Of a stretch of 64,000 nt of DNA, positions 15,701-27,600 are shown piece by piece; the first letter of the stretch is position 1; every line of letters starts with the position of its first letter. Location: contig JAVHXV010000002.1 in assembly GCA_031119475.1 (NCBI GenBank), forward strand, positions 543,233-607,232, written 5' to 3'. The notes beneath the pieces are model-generated. The model saw nothing but the letters and a program-made list of their open reading frames with translations. It ran no database searches and was not told the DNA's origin. The DNA is from Pedobacter sp. (GTDB lineage: Bacteria > Bacteroidota > Bacteroidia > Sphingobacteriales > Sphingobacteriaceae). The position numbers and the translations under genes are program-made.

Positions 15701-17122
15701 TTGAAGAAATATACCTCTTTAACAGAGATACAAGCAAAACTTGCGCAAAAGGAGCTCGATTTACCAGGATTACTTTCCTATTATTTTGGTCAGATCGAAA
15801 AAAATCAACACCTCAATGCATTCAACGAGGTGTTTTTTGATTCTGCACGCGCACAGGCGGATGCCATACAGCAAAAACTTAATGCTGGCACGGCCGGTAG
15901 GTTGGCCGGAATGGTCATCGGCATCAAAGACAACATCTGCTACAAAGACCACCAGGTCAGTGCCTCATCCAGAATGCTGGAAGGCTTTATTTCCCCTTAT
16001 TCTGCTACTGTTGTAGAACGGCTCTTAAAAGAAGATGCCATCATTATCGGACGCCTCAATTGCGACGAATTTGCCATGGGCGGATCAAACGAGACTTCCT
16101 ACTTTGGTCCGGTTAAAAATGCGGCAGACGCGAATAGGGTAGCCGGCGGCTCATCGGGCGGTTCGGCCGTGGCTGTCCAGGCCGACCTATGTTTATCGGC
16201 TCTTGGTACCGATACTGGGGGGTCAGTCCGCCAGCCAGCCGCTTTCTGCGGAATTATTGGGCTCAAGCCTACGTATGGACGTATTTCCAGGTATGGCGTC
16301 ATTGCCTATGCCTCTTCTTTTGATCAGGTAGGTACATTGACCTCTTCTGTGACTGATGCGGCAACCTTGTTGTCGGTACTTGCCGGAGCAGACCATGCCG
16401 ATAGTACGGTTTCGACCTTACCCGTGCCAGATTATGCAAGGGAGCTTAAACCAACCAAGAAAAAGAAAATTGCTGTGCTCACCGAAACGATCGAAAATGA
16501 GGCGCTAGACCCTGAAATCAGAGCGGCTATTTTAGCGGCTATTGCGCGATTGGAGAAACAGGGACACGAAATCAGCTATCATTCTTTCGACCTGCTCGAC
16601 TACCTTGTTCCGGCCTATTACGTACTTACTACTGCCGAAGCCTCATCTAACCTCTCCCGGTTTGATGGGGTACATTATGGATACCGGAATAGTCAGGCCG
16701 AAAGCCTGAACCAACTTTATAAAGATTCGCGTGCAGAGGGTTTTGGCGAAGAAGTAAAACGGAGGATCTTATTGGGAACGTTTGTACTGAGCGCAGGATA
16801 TTACGATGCCTATTATCAAAAGGCACAGCAGGTACGCCGATTGATCAGGGAGAAAGTAGTGTCGCTGCTGGCCTCGTGCGATTTTCTTTTAAGCCCCGTT
16901 ACCCCAACACCGGCATTTAAGATGGGCGAAAACATGCAGGACCCCTTGGTCATGTACATGGCAGATATCTATACCGTATTGGCCTCATTGGCAGGCATTC
17001 CAGCAATTTCTTTGCCTTTGGGCAATAATAAGGAAGGCTTGCCGTTAAGTGTTCAGCTAATGGCCAAACATTTTAACGAACAAGAACTATTAAATTTATC
17101 GGAAAGTTTCTTAATTAGCTAG
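15701..17122 (+). CDS. gatA: Asp-tRNA(Asn)/Glu-tRNA(Gln) amidotransferase subunit A
   Basis: A 473-residue amidase-signature enzyme that produces ammonia from glutamine for transamidation of Glu-tRNA(Gln) or Asp-tRNA(Asn). The Ser-cis-Ser-Lys triad is visible as Lys76 (GIKDN), Ser151 in GGSSGGSA and Ser175 in DTGGSVRQPA. The start is TTG at 15701 (TTGAAGAAATATACC); homologues begin at the same place. gatB and gatC are not in this window. The last codons lie in an AATTAGCTAGTTGGC repeat. Confidence 0.95.
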   Translation: MKKYTSLTEIQAKLAQKELDLPGLLSYYFGQIEKNQHLNAFNEVFFDSARAQADAIQQKLNAGTAGRLAGMVIGIKDNICYKDHQVSASSRMLEGFISPYSATVVERLLKEDAIIIGRLNCDEFAMGGSNETSYFGPVKNAADANRVAGGSSGGSAVAVQADLCLSALGTDTGGSVRQPAAFCGIIGLKPTYGRISRYGVIAYASSFDQVGTLTSSVTDAATLLSVLAGADHADSTVSTLPVPDYARELKPTKKKKIAVLTETIENEALDPEIRAAILAAIARLEKQGHEISYHSFDLLDYLVPAYYVLTTAEASSNLSRFDGVHYGYRNSQAESLNQLYKDSRAEGFGEEVKRRILLGTFVLSAGYYDAYYQKAQQVRRLIREKVVSLLASCDFLLSPVTPTPAFKMGENMQDPLVMYMADIYTVLASLAGIPAISLPLGNNKEGLPLSVQLMAKHFNEQELLNLSESFLIS

Positions 17123-17148
17123 TTGGCTAATTCGTCCATCAGACGCCT

Positions 17149-18537
17149 ATGAAGAGAATATTACTCACCTTACTGGGTTTTATCGCTGCCTTTATAGCTA
17201 CCGCGCAATCGCCGGTCAGGCCCGTGCCCAATGACTCGCTGCTCAAAAAAATCGCCATTGCCGCACAGGCAGATACAGTTGGTGTTCCCGTCATCGAGAA
17301 CCCACTCTTTTTTAACCAGAACCTCATCTATAAGCTCCGTTTGGATTCCATCCAGCAAACCGTACCGCTCAGCTACAATGCCTATGTGCAGGATTTTATT
17401 GATCGATACAGCAAAAGAAAAGAGCTGATCGGTAAGATGCTCGGCCTTTCCAATTATTATTTTCCGATTTTCGAAAAGGCACTGGCCGCCTACCAGATTC
17501 CCAAAGAAATTAAATACCTGCCCATTATCGAATCCGAAATGAACCCACACGCCATTTCTAGGGTCGGTGCAACAGGCATGTGGCAGTTTATGTTCGGGAC
17601 GGCAAAGGCCTATGGACTGGGCATGGACAACTTTGTAGACGAACGAAAAGATCCGATCCAGGCCAGTTATGCAGCGGCAGCCTATTTTAGGGACGCCTAT
17701 GAGGAACTGGGCGATTGGCTGTTGGCCATTGCCGCCTATAATTGTGGCAAGGGAAATGTAACTAGGGCAATCGAAAAGGCACAGTCTCGGGATTTTTGGG
17801 AAATCAGGAAATTTTTGCCCAAGGAAACACGGGATTACGTGCCCGCGTTTATTGCGGCCATGTATGTGATGAACTATGCCGGTGTACACCAGATTGTTGC
17901 GCAGGCCCCTGCGATGACCTTGAAAATCGATACGATCCAGGTCAACCACTTTATTTCCCTGGCTGAAGTGGCAAGGGCCATCAATTTTGATGAAACCACA
18001 CTGTATGGGCTCAATCCTTCCTATAAAAAGAAAATCGTTAATGGAACGGTCGACCTGCCCAAAAGGATTATCCTGCCAAAAGTAGACCAGCGTGACTATG
18101 CCAAGCTGTACGACTTGCTGAATATCGATTTCGAGACCAATACAGATATCGTACTCGTCTCTACGGACGATGTGAGGGACCTGCGCAAAAAGGCAGTTCT
18201 GCACAAGCCTGAATCCAAAACCCGATATCATAAAGTTAAGCCTGGCCAAAACCTGACAATGATTGCGCAGCTGTACCAGGTGGAGGTCCAGGACCTTAAA
18301 GTTTGGAATAAGCTAAAGAGCAATACGGTCATCCCAGGGCAAAGCCTGAAGATAGAACGCGAAACGGCACAAAAGTTGGCTAAGCCTGTCTTTTTAACCT
18401 ACACCGTAAAGGCTGGGGATACCCTTTCCGGCATTGCCGAAAAGTTTGAGGGCGCTACAGTTGCCAATCTAAAAAAATATAACAAGCTGACCAAAGCTGT
18501 CCTGCAACCCGGCATGGTACTGAAAATTAAAAGTTAA
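17149..18537 (+). CDS. MltD-like lytic transglycosylase with two LysM domains
   Basis: A 462-residue periplasmic enzyme that cleaves peptidoglycan glycan strands to 1,6-anhydro products. A signal peptide (to about ATAQ, residue 20) is followed by an SLT domain with the catalytic Glu128 (LPIIESEMNPHA) and the family motifs GATGMWQFM and AAYNCGKGNV. Two LysM peptidoglycan-binding domains follow at about 359-402 (HKVKPGQNLTMIAQLY) and 418-462 (YTVKAGDTLSGIAEKF). It is 26 bases downstream of gatA on the same strand. Confidence 0.95.
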   Translation: MKRILLTLLGFIAAFIATAQSPVRPVPNDSLLKKIAIAAQADTVGVPVIENPLFFNQNLIYKLRLDSIQQTVPLSYNAYVQDFIDRYSKRKELIGKMLGLSNYYFPIFEKALAAYQIPKEIKYLPIIESEMNPHAISRVGATGMWQFMFGTAKAYGLGMDNFVDERKDPIQASYAAAAYFRDAYEELGDWLLAIAAYNCGKGNVTRAIEKAQSRDFWEIRKFLPKETRDYVPAFIAAMYVMNYAGVHQIVAQAPAMTLKIDTIQVNHFISLAEVARAINFDETTLYGLNPSYKKKIVNGTVDLPKRIILPKVDQRDYAKLYDLLNIDFETNTDIVLVSTDDVRDLRKKAVLHKPESKTRYHKVKPGQNLTMIAQLYQVEVQDLKVWNKLKSNTVIPGQSLKIERETAQKLAKPVFLTYTVKAGDTLSGIAEKFEGATVANLKKYNKLTKAVLQPGMVLKIKS

Positions 18538-18594
18538 AAAGGTGTGGTTGGTCTTGAGAAAATTCGGCCATTTGTTCGGAAGAATTAGGGATTT

Positions 18595-18654
18595 GTTCGG
18601 GGTTTGTTCGGAAAAAGTGCGTTTTTACGAAGGTCCTCCGAACAAACCCCGAAC
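18595..18654. repeat. 18-bp perfect inverted repeat, REP-like (TTTGTTCGG words)
   Basis: The arms 18595-18612 and 18637-18654 are perfect inverse copies (GTTCGGGGTTTGTTCGGA and its complement) around a 24-base loop. Further TTTGTTCGG words occur on the left at 18571 and 18592. The stem could terminate mltD transcription, but there is no T-run after it; the unit looks more like a repetitive extragenic palindrome. Confidence 0.75.
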
Positions 18655-18749
18655 AGAACACGACTTTAGCTACTAGATTGTATGGGCATAAGACTTGTAA
18701 TCAGGGAAACGAAGTTTGTTAAACTTCGCCAGTTTAAGGGTTAAAATCG

Positions 18750-18757
18750 TAACTTTG
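18750..18757 (+). promoter_or_regulatory. TAACTTTG -7 promoter box of maeB
   Basis: Perfect TAnnTTTG element, with a weak TTCG 21 bases upstream at 18725. It is 21 bases before the ATG at 18779. Because the box lies downstream of the more upstream ATG at 18716, it supports the 18779 start. Confidence 0.5.
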
Positions 18758-18778
18758 CACGTTACCAAAAAGTATCGT

Positions 18779-21097
18779 ATGAGCAAAACCAATAGAAAAC
18801 AAGACGCTTTAGATTACCACTCGCAGGGCCGTCCCGGAAAGATCCAGGTGGTGCCCACCAAGCCTTATTCTTCACAGAGAGACCTTACCTTGGCCTATTC
18901 GCCTGGGGTAGCCGAGCCTTGTTTAAAAATTGCCGAAAATACAGAAGACGTCTATAAATATACGGCCAAGGGCAACCTGGTTGCTGTAATCAGTAATGGT
19001 ACTGCGGTACTTGGACTGGGCGACATCGGTCCGGAAGCGGGTAAGCCCGTCATGGAAGGGAAAGGCCTGTTGTTTAAGATCTTTGCCGATATTGATGTAT
19101 TTGACCTCGAGCTGGATACCAAAAACGTAGATGAGTTCGTCAAGATCGTTAAGGCCTTGGAGCCAACTTTCGGCGGGGTAAACCTCGAGGACATCAAAGC
19201 TCCGGAATGTTTTGAAATCGAGCGTCGCCTCAAAGAGGAGATGAACATCCCTGTGATGCACGACGACCAACATGGTACGGCCATCATTTCTGCTGCAGCA
19301 TTGCTGAATGCCTGCGACCTCCAGAAGAAAAAAATAGAACGCGTTAAGATTGTGGTGAATGGTGCGGGTGCTGCGGCCATTTCCTGCTCCCGACTATATG
19401 TTGCCCTAGGCGCAAAAAAAGAAAATATTGTGATGTGCGATCGGAGCGGGGTCATCAAAAATACCCGCGACAACCTCGACGACATCAAAAGGGAATTTGC
19501 CACAGGCAGAAATGTGAACAGTTTGGCCGAAGCCATGAAGGATTCGGATGTTTTTATCGGACTCTCATCGGCAGATTGCGTAACGGTCGAAATGTTGAAA
19601 TCGATGGCCAAAAACCCGATCGTTTTTGCCATGGCCAATCCGAACCCAGAGATAGCCTACGAAACAGCGATCAGTGCCCGTAAGGATATCATTATGGCGA
19701 CCGGTCGTTCCGACTATCCAAATCAGGTCAATAACGTTTTGGGCTTCCCTTACATTTTCAGGGGCGCCTTAGATGTTCGTGCGACCAGCATCAATGAGGC
19801 CATGAAGATTGCCGCAGTTCGTGCAATTGCCGATCTGGCCAAGAAAACTGTTCCAGAAGCCGTAAACATGGCCTATAACGCCAGGAACATCAAGTTTGGA
19901 AAAGACTACATCATTCCGAAGCCGATGGACTTTAGGCTGATGACCAACGTTTCGATGGCCGTTGCAAAAGCTGCCATCGAATCGGGCGTAGCCAGAAAAC
20001 AGATCGTAGATTGGGATGCCTATGCCGAGGAACTGAAGCGCAGGCTGGGGATGGACGACTCGATCATGCGTGCCATCACCAACAAGGCCAAATCGGCACC
20101 AAAACGTGTCGTATTTGCAGAGGCTGATAATTATAAGATCCTCAAGGCCGCACAGATCGTTAAAGATGATAACATTGCCATCCCGATCTTATTGGGAAAT
20201 AAAGAAGTCATCAACCAGATTATTGAAGAAAATGCTCTGGAACTGGAAGGTGTACAGATCATCGAGCCTACCTTGGAGCCAGAAAGGATGAAAAAATTTG
20301 CCGAGCTGCTCTATCAAAAGAGACAGCGCAAGGGCATTACCCTTTTTGAGGCCAACAAGCTGATGCGCGACCGTAACTATTTTGGTGCGGCTATGGTCGA
20401 ATTTGGCGAAGCAGATGCCATGATCTCCGGACTGACCAAAAACTATGTGTCTACGATTAAACCTGCCCTACAGGTAATTGGTACCGAAGAAGGTGTGAAC
20501 CGTGTGGCGGGCATGTACATGATGATGACCCAAAAAGGACCAGTATTTTTTGGCGACACCACCGTAAATGTAGATCCATCTGCCGAAGAACTGGTAGACC
20601 TGACCTTGCTGTTGGACAAATCTGTTCGTAAATTCAATATCCATCCGCGCATTGCCATGCTTTCGTATTCCAACTTTGGCTCTAATGAAGGCATTGTGCC
20701 AGATAAGGTACGTAAAGCGGTCCAGATCTTGCATACCAAGCATCCCGACATTGTGGTAGATGGCGACATGCAGGGCAATTTTGCCATCAATAATGCCCTA
20801 TTGAAGGAAAACTTCCCATTTAGTCGGATTGCTGATGCGCCTGCCAACACCTTGGTGTTCCCTAACCTCGAATCAGGTAACATCGCCTATAAATTGTTGC
20901 AGGAGTTGGGCGGAGCAGAGGCCGTTGGACCAATATTGCTCGGACTAAAAAAACCTGTTCATATTGTTCAATTAGGAAGTTCTGTTCGAGAAATCGTAAA
21001 TATGGTTACTATTGCAGTATTAGATGTACAAGGTAAGGAAGCCGATGCCGCCCCGGTCAAGAGAAGGGGGCTTTTGAACAGAATTGCAAAAAAATAA
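18779..21097 (+). CDS. maeB: NADP-dependent malic enzyme with phosphotransacetylase-like domain
   Basis: A 772-residue MaeB-type enzyme that converts malate to pyruvate and CO2 with NADP reduction. The N-terminal ~430 residues are the malic enzyme (LTLAYSPGVAEPCL, MHDDQHGTAIISAAALLNA, VVNGAGAAAISC, ANPNPEI). The C-terminal ~330 residues form a phosphate acetyltransferase-like domain (VVFAEADNYKIL, then MISGLTKNY, FFGDTTVNVDP), which in MaeB has a regulatory role with acetyl-CoA. The frame is open back to 18716, but the start at 18779 matches homologues and lies just after the promoter box. Confidence 0.95.
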   Translation: MSKTNRKQDALDYHSQGRPGKIQVVPTKPYSSQRDLTLAYSPGVAEPCLKIAENTEDVYKYTAKGNLVAVISNGTAVLGLGDIGPEAGKPVMEGKGLLFKIFADIDVFDLELDTKNVDEFVKIVKALEPTFGGVNLEDIKAPECFEIERRLKEEMNIPVMHDDQHGTAIISAAALLNACDLQKKKIERVKIVVNGAGAAAISCSRLYVALGAKKENIVMCDRSGVIKNTRDNLDDIKREFATGRNVNSLAEAMKDSDVFIGLSSADCVTVEMLKSMAKNPIVFAMANPNPEIAYETAISARKDIIMATGRSDYPNQVNNVLGFPYIFRGALDVRATSINEAMKIAAVRAIADLAKKTVPEAVNMAYNARNIKFGKDYIIPKPMDFRLMTNVSMAVAKAAIESGVARKQIVDWDAYAEELKRRLGMDDSIMRAITNKAKSAPKRVVFAEADNYKILKAAQIVKDDNIAIPILLGNKEVINQIIEENALELEGVQIIEPTLEPERMKKFAELLYQKRQRKGITLFEANKLMRDRNYFGAAMVEFGEADAMISGLTKNYVSTIKPALQVIGTEEGVNRVAGMYMMMTQKGPVFFGDTTVNVDPSAEELVDLTLLLDKSVRKFNIHPRIAMLSYSNFGSNEGIVPDKVRKAVQILHTKHPDIVVDGDMQGNFAINNALLKENFPFSRIADAPANTLVFPNLESGNIAYKLLQELGGAEAVGPILLGLKKPVHIVQLGSSVREIVNMVTIAVLDVQGKEADAAPVKRRGLLNRIAKK

Positions 21098-21100
21098 TTT

Positions 21101-21685
21101 ATGTACGCATATATTGATGGTAAATTAACATTTAAATGCCCAACTTACATCGTGGTCGAAGCGGGTGGGGTAGGTTATCACCTCAATATTTCGCTGCATA
21201 CCTATTCGGCACTGGCCGATACGGAAAGGTGTAAAATCTATACCTGGCTGCATGTAAAAGAGGATGCCCATACACTGTATGGATTTGCAGATGAAGGTGA
21301 GAAAAGGTTGTTCCTTCACCTGATCTCGGTTTCGGGTATCGGTCCAACTACCTGCCGGATGATGTTATCTTCCATTACCCCGGCCGAAATACAGACAGCT
21401 ATTGTAAAGGCAGATGTGGCGCTGATTCAGCGGATAAAAGGTATCGGTGCGAAATCTGCCCAACGGATTGTGCTCGAGCTGCAGGATAAACTGAAGAAGG
21501 AGGGATCGGATTCGTTGATCACGATGCCGCAATATAACAATGCAAGAGATGAAGCTTTGTCTGCACTGATCATGTTGGGCTTTGGGAAACAGGTGGCCGA
21601 AAAAGCCATCGATCAGGTGATCAGACAAGCGGGACAGGACCTCTCTGTGGAGCAGATGATCAAGGGTGCATTAAAGAACTTATAA
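21101..21685 (+). CDS. ruvA: Holliday junction branch migration protein RuvA
   Basis: A 194-residue RuvA: an N-terminal OB fold (MYAYIDGKLTFKCPTYIVVE), central helix-hairpin-helix motifs (ISVSGIGPTTCRMMLS and IKGIGAKSAQRIVLEL) and a C-terminal domain III that contacts RuvB. It binds four-way DNA junctions and loads RuvB for branch migration. It starts 3 bases after maeB and is followed 10 bases later by sprA; the ruvA-sprA pairing is common in Bacteroidota although their functions are unrelated. Confidence 0.96.
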   Translation: MYAYIDGKLTFKCPTYIVVEAGGVGYHLNISLHTYSALADTERCKIYTWLHVKEDAHTLYGFADEGEKRLFLHLISVSGIGPTTCRMMLSSITPAEIQTAIVKADVALIQRIKGIGAKSAQRIVLELQDKLKKEGSDSLITMPQYNNARDEALSALIMLGFGKQVAEKAIDQVIRQAGQDLSVEQMIKGALKNL

Positions 21686-21695
21686 GTCAACGCGA

Positions 21696-24600
21696 TTGAA
21701 AAACAAACTTACCAAAATTGTTTTTTTATTACTTCTTTTCGTCGGACCAGCCGCCTATTCACAGGTCACACCAACGAAATCGGGGAGCGATTCGACCAGA
21801 AATTCGTTTAACATCCGTGAAAAAAAATACTTGGGATTGGGAAATTACGCCAATCCATTCCTGAGCCTGCCCAGCAACATTAAAAGGGAAGTTACGTATG
21901 ATGCCCTGAACAAGCGCTACATCGTAACCGAGAAAATCGGCGACTACCAATATTCGCCACCACAATACCTGACCATAGACCAGTACCTCAGGCTGGTGAA
22001 CAGCGAAATCAAACGCGAAAACTGGCGCAACCTGTCCAATACCGAAGTCAACGATATCCGGACAACGGGGATCATCCCTCCGGTAAAAGTAAACAGTAAG
22101 GTTTTCGACAAGATTTTTGGCGGCAATACCATCGATATCCAGCCAAGGGGCGATGCAGAGCTTACTTTTCTGGGTAGGGTAAATAAAAATGAAAACCCCC
22201 TTTTTAACGAGCGCCAGCGGGTACAGAGTAATTTCGACTTTAACCAGGTCATCCGTATGGACGTATTGGGCAACATTGGTACCAAGCTCAAGGTAAAGAT
22301 GAACTACAACACCGAGGCCCAATTCGATTTCGAGAACCAGATTAAATTGGATTATACTGGCGGCAAGGATGATATCATCAAAAAAATCGAGGCCGGTAAC
22401 GTAAGCCTGCCCTTGAACAGCACGCTCATTAACGGCACACAATCGTTATTTGGGGTAAAAACGCAATTGCAGTTCGGTAAACTGGATGTGGCGGCGGTAT
22501 TTTCGCAACAAAAGTCGCAGACCAGGGAACTGCAGATCAACAATGGTGCGCAACAGAATGAGTACCGCATCAGCGGAAGCGAATATGAGGCCAATAAGCA
22601 TTACTTTTTGGCCCGTTATTTCCGTGATAATTATAACCGGGCATTGGCCAATCCGCCTACCGTACTTTCGGGAGTGCTCATTACCAAGATCGAAGTCTGG
22701 GTAACCAACAAAACAGGCAACACACAAGATTCACGAGATGTACTGGCCCTGTTAGACCTGGGCGAAAACCAGCCCTACAATACCGCACAGGTTACGGGCG
22801 GTAGTTCTGTGCTGCCATCTGCCTTTACCAATCCGGCCTTCCCGACCCAATCGAATAATTTGTTGGCCAATCTTCCGCCAGATGCGCGCGAAACCAATAG
22901 CAATGGAGTCATTACGTATTTCCAGGCCAATGGGGCAACAGACAATTTTGCCAAGCTCACCTATGCCAGAAAATTAACGGAGAGGGAGTTTACCTATCAG
23001 CCGCAACTGGGCTATATTTCCCTTAACAACCCGCTCAATGCAGACGAGGTGCTCGCTGTGGCGTATCGGTATACCTTTAACGGCATCGAATATCAGGTGG
23101 GCGAATTTTCTACCGATATTGCCTTTGATGAGGCGACACCGAAAGTGCTCTTTGCCAAATTGCTAAAAAACGAGACCATTAAGACCAATTTGCCAACATG
23201 GGACTTGATGATGAAAAATATATATGCCATTGGAGGCTATCAGATCAGCAGGCAAAACTTTAAGCTTGATATTTTCAGGATCGACGACAAGACGGGTATC
23301 GAGATGCCCTTGATCAGGGAGGGTGCCCGGACGGCGCTGAAACAATACATTTCATTGACCAATCTCGACCAGTTGAACCAACAGCGCGAAAGAAAACCTG
23401 ACGGAATATTTGATTTTGAGGCAGAAGATAAGCCTTTTACCCTACCACAGCCGCCTACCACGCAAAATATCCTGCCCGGAAATGCGGGTACGCTCAGTAC
23501 ATCTGGCGCATTGGTCAATACGCTCATCAACAACACCAGCAATGGCTATGTGACCATCGACCCGCAATATGGCCGGATTATCTTTCCGGTAGTAGAACCT
23601 TTTGGCGCCGATCTGGCAACAAAATTTAATCTTCCGGGCGAGCAGCCCCTGGCCGATAAGTACACTTATCCGCAACTGTACGATTCGACCAAAGTAGTGG
23701 CGCAACAGTTGTTCAGCAATAAAAACCTGTATGTGATCAAGGGAAATTACCAGTCTGACATATCTTCAGAGTTCGCCCTAAATGCCATTAATGTAACCGA
23801 AGGAAGCGTTAAGGTCTTCGCCGGTACCATTCCATTGATCGAGGGATCTGATTATACAGTAGACTATCAAGGGGGCCGTGTAAGGATCATCAACACGGCA
23901 ATCCTGATTTCGGGGCAGCCGATCCGCATCACTACCGAAAACAATGAGCTGTTTGGCCTCCAGCAACGGTCGCTCTTCGGGGCCAGATTTGATTACCATG
24001 TCAATAAAAAGCTGAGTTTGGGGGGAACTTTCATGAGCCTTTCTGAGAAACCGCTTACCGAAAAAGTGAACTTTATGGAAGAGCCCATTTCCAACACCAT
24101 ATTTGGGTTCGATTTCAACTATAGCTCGCCTTCGCGCCTATTGACCAAATGGGTCGATAAGCTGCCTTTCATTTCTACCAAGGCACCATCGAGCATCAAC
24201 ATTGCCGGAGAATATGCCCAACTTATTCCAGGCCATCCAAAGGCCATTAATTCTGGCGGTGGCCGGGGCGGATCGAGTTACCTCGACGACTTTGAAGCCT
24301 CGCGATCTATCGTAGACCTTAAGAGTGCTGTGCCTTGGCAGATATCTTCTACGCCACAGTTTTTCACCGAGTCGCAATTGGTGAACAACCTGGCCTATGG
24401 CTATAACCGGGCCAAGCTTGCCTTTTACAACATCGACCCCATATTTTATACCAATGGTTCTACAGATTTACCTGCAAGTTTAAGGAACAACAGGACTGAA
24501 CTGTCCAACCATTATGTGCGCGAAATTATAGAACAGGAAGTGTTTCCGTTCAAGGAAATTGCCACTGGCCAATCGATCAGGCTCCCAACATTGGATCTCG

Positions 24601-27600
24601 CCTATTATCCGACGGTTCGTGGCCCGTATAACTATGTCACTACCGGATTTGCGCCAAATGGGCAGCTGAACAATCCGAGGTCACGCTGGGGTGGGATTTC
24701 GAGGCGGATTGATGTAAACGATTTTGAGGCCAATAACATCGAGTACATCGAGCTGTGGGTAATGGATCCTTTTATGTACAAGCCGGGATCACAGGGTGGA
24801 GACCTTTATTTCAACATTGGCAATATTTCAGAAGACATCTTGAGGGATGGCAGAAAATCACTGGAAAATGGTCTTCCTGCCAATGGCGATCCCACTAAAT
24901 TCGATGAGACCACCTGGGGCAGGGTAGCCAAGCTCCAACCGGTGGTACAGGCATTTGATAATGATCCAGATGCGAGAAAGGCACAGGATGTGGGATTGGA
25001 CGGTCTTTCCAATGCCAATGAAAAGGCCAAGTTTGCGGCACTTATTGCCCAGGTAAAGGCACAATTGAACCCAGATGCCGCATTGGCTTTTGATAACGAT
25101 CCTTCATCAGATGACTATTCCTACTTCAGGGGCAGCAATTTTGACGCCTCAAATGCAGGCATCCTAAAGCGATACCAGAATTACAATGGTCCGGAAGGGA
25201 ACTCCAAGACCTCGCAACAATCACAGGCAGAGCTCGGCCTCGAAAACTCTGCATCTACTTCTTTGCCCGATGGAGAGGACATTAACAGGGACAATAACAT
25301 GACCCAAAGCGATGAATATTTCCAATATAAGATTTCCATGCGCCCAGCCGATCTGCAGGTGGGACAAGGTTATGTAACCGATAAGGTAACCACGCCGGTA
25401 AAATTATTGAACGGATCGACCCAGAATGCCACTTGGTACCAGATCAGGATCCCACTATCGCAATATGAACAAAAAGTTGGCGGCATCCAGGATTTTAAGT
25501 CCATCCGCTTTATGCGCATGTTCCTGACCAATTTTGCAGATACGGTGGTCTTAAGGTTTGCCAAAATCCAACTGGTAAAAGGCGAATGGCGCCAGTATAA
25601 TGCCAAAAATGAATCGCTGTATGTGATTGCCGATCCGGCCATTTCGCCTGCCAGTCCAGATAATTCAACATTGGAAGTGGCCACGGTAAATATTGAGGAG
25701 AACGGTAAGCGCACACCGATCCCATATGTTGTTCCCCCAGGGATTGAGCGTGAGCGCGATTTTAGCAATTACCGTGGCGATACCCGCCAAAATGAGCAAT
25801 CGTTGGCCGTTATTGTCAAAGACCTGAAAGATGGCTATGGCCGTGCGGCATTCAAGACGGCGATCAATAACGATTTTAGGTCCTATAAACGATTGGAAAT
25901 GTATGTACACCTCGAAGCGGTGACCACAGAATCAGACCTGAAAGACAATGACCTGAGCGCTTTCCTGAGGATTGGTACCGATAACCAGGACAACTATTAT
26001 GAGTACAATATGCCGCTTAAGGTGACGCCATTTAATACCAGCGACCCTTATGCCATCTGGCCAGACCAGAATAAGATGGACATTGAACTGGAGCTTTTCC
26101 AGAAAGCCAAAATGGCCAGGAATACAGCGCGCACTACGGGTGGCCTCCCATGGCCGATCAACATCCCATTTACCTACATCGATGGCAGGAATACGATTAT
26201 TGTAAAGGGCCAGCCAGACATGAGCAAGGTCAGGGTGTACATGTTGGGCTTAAAAAATCCATTGCGCAATGTGTCTTCTCCGGCAGGAGATGATGGTTTT
26301 GACAAATCAGCACAGGTCTGGTTCAATGAGCTTAGGCTGACAGAATTTGACGAGCGTGGGGGCTGGGCGGCAACGGCAAGGATGAACGCCAAATTGGCCG
26401 ACTTTGCCGACGTGAATATTTCCGGCAGCAAGTCTACCATCGGATTTGGTTCGTTGGAGAAAAGGGTGAGTGAGCGCAACCGTTCCGATAATGCGTTTTT
26501 CGATGTTTCATCGAGCCTTGAACTGGGCAAGTTTCTCCCTCAAAAAACCGGGATCAAAATTCCGATGTACGTAAGCTATTCCAAACAGGTTTTGACGCCG
26601 CAATTTGACCCACGTACACCAGATATCGAGTTAAAGACTGCTTTAAAGGGAGCAACCAAGGCACAGAAAGATTCGATCTTGAACTTTGCCCAGGATTACA
26701 CCACCAGAAGCAGCTTGAATTTTACCAATGTCCGTAAGGAAAGGGCACCGACAGATACCAAAGTGCATTTGTGGGACATTGAGAATTTTAATGTTTCCTA
26801 TGCCCAAACGAAATTCAGCCACCGCGATTTTATCAACGAAAGCAGCCTTCAGCATACCTATCGTGCTTCGCTGGGCTATAACTACGAGGGCAGTCCGAGA
26901 AATTACATGCCTTTTGATAAACTGATCAAATCGAACAATCTCAAGCTGTTGAAGGATTTTAACCTCACCCTGTTGCCAAAATCGATCAATTTCAGGATTG
27001 ATGTAGACCGTTTTTATGCAGAAAATACCCTGCGGAACAATGATCCGAACAATTATATCCCGATCAATACCACCTTCAATAAAAATTTCCTGATATCGAG
27101 AGTGTATGGCATCGCATGGGATCTGACCAATTCATTGAGCCTCGATTTTGATGCGACCAACTATTCGATTGTCGATGAGCCCGATGGGCGGATCGAAGGC
27201 CTTAAGCGGGATACCTTGTGGCAAAATTTAAAATCGTTGGGCCGCACCACCGATTATAACCATAACCTGAACATCAGGTATAACCTGCCGATCAACAAGA
27301 TCCCTGGATTGGACTTTATCAACGTAGCTACCGTCTATGGGACCAACTTCAACTGGCAGACAGAACCGCTTTCGACCTTAAAGGACCCGGCCATTAACCT
27401 GGGCAATACCATCCAGAACTCCAGGACCGTACAGCTCAATCCGACCGTGAATATGGATCGGCTGTACCAGAAATTTGGTTTTGCCAGAAGGAGCCTGAAC
27501 AGCACCGATTCGACCCGGACCTTTGGCGACCTGATGATCGGTGTACTGACCAGTGTGAAAAAAGTGGATATCAATTTTACCCAGACCAAAGGCACTTTCC

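Noticed and set aside
17170..18249. Long open frame (359 codons) on the minus strand
   Set aside because: It lies antisense to the MltD-like gene, whose SLT and LysM motifs are clear. The antisense translation has no domain, signal or family pattern.
18716..18778. Start of maeB 21 codons upstream
   Set aside because: The TAACTTTG promoter box is inside this stretch, and homologues start at 18779.
18779..21097. Fusion of malic enzyme and phosphotransacetylase as a novelty
   Set aside because: This is the normal architecture of MaeB-type enzymes.
21759..22442. Minus-strand open frame of 227 codons inside sprA
   Set aside because: It is a shadow of the sprA frame with an unlikely amino acid composition and no motif.
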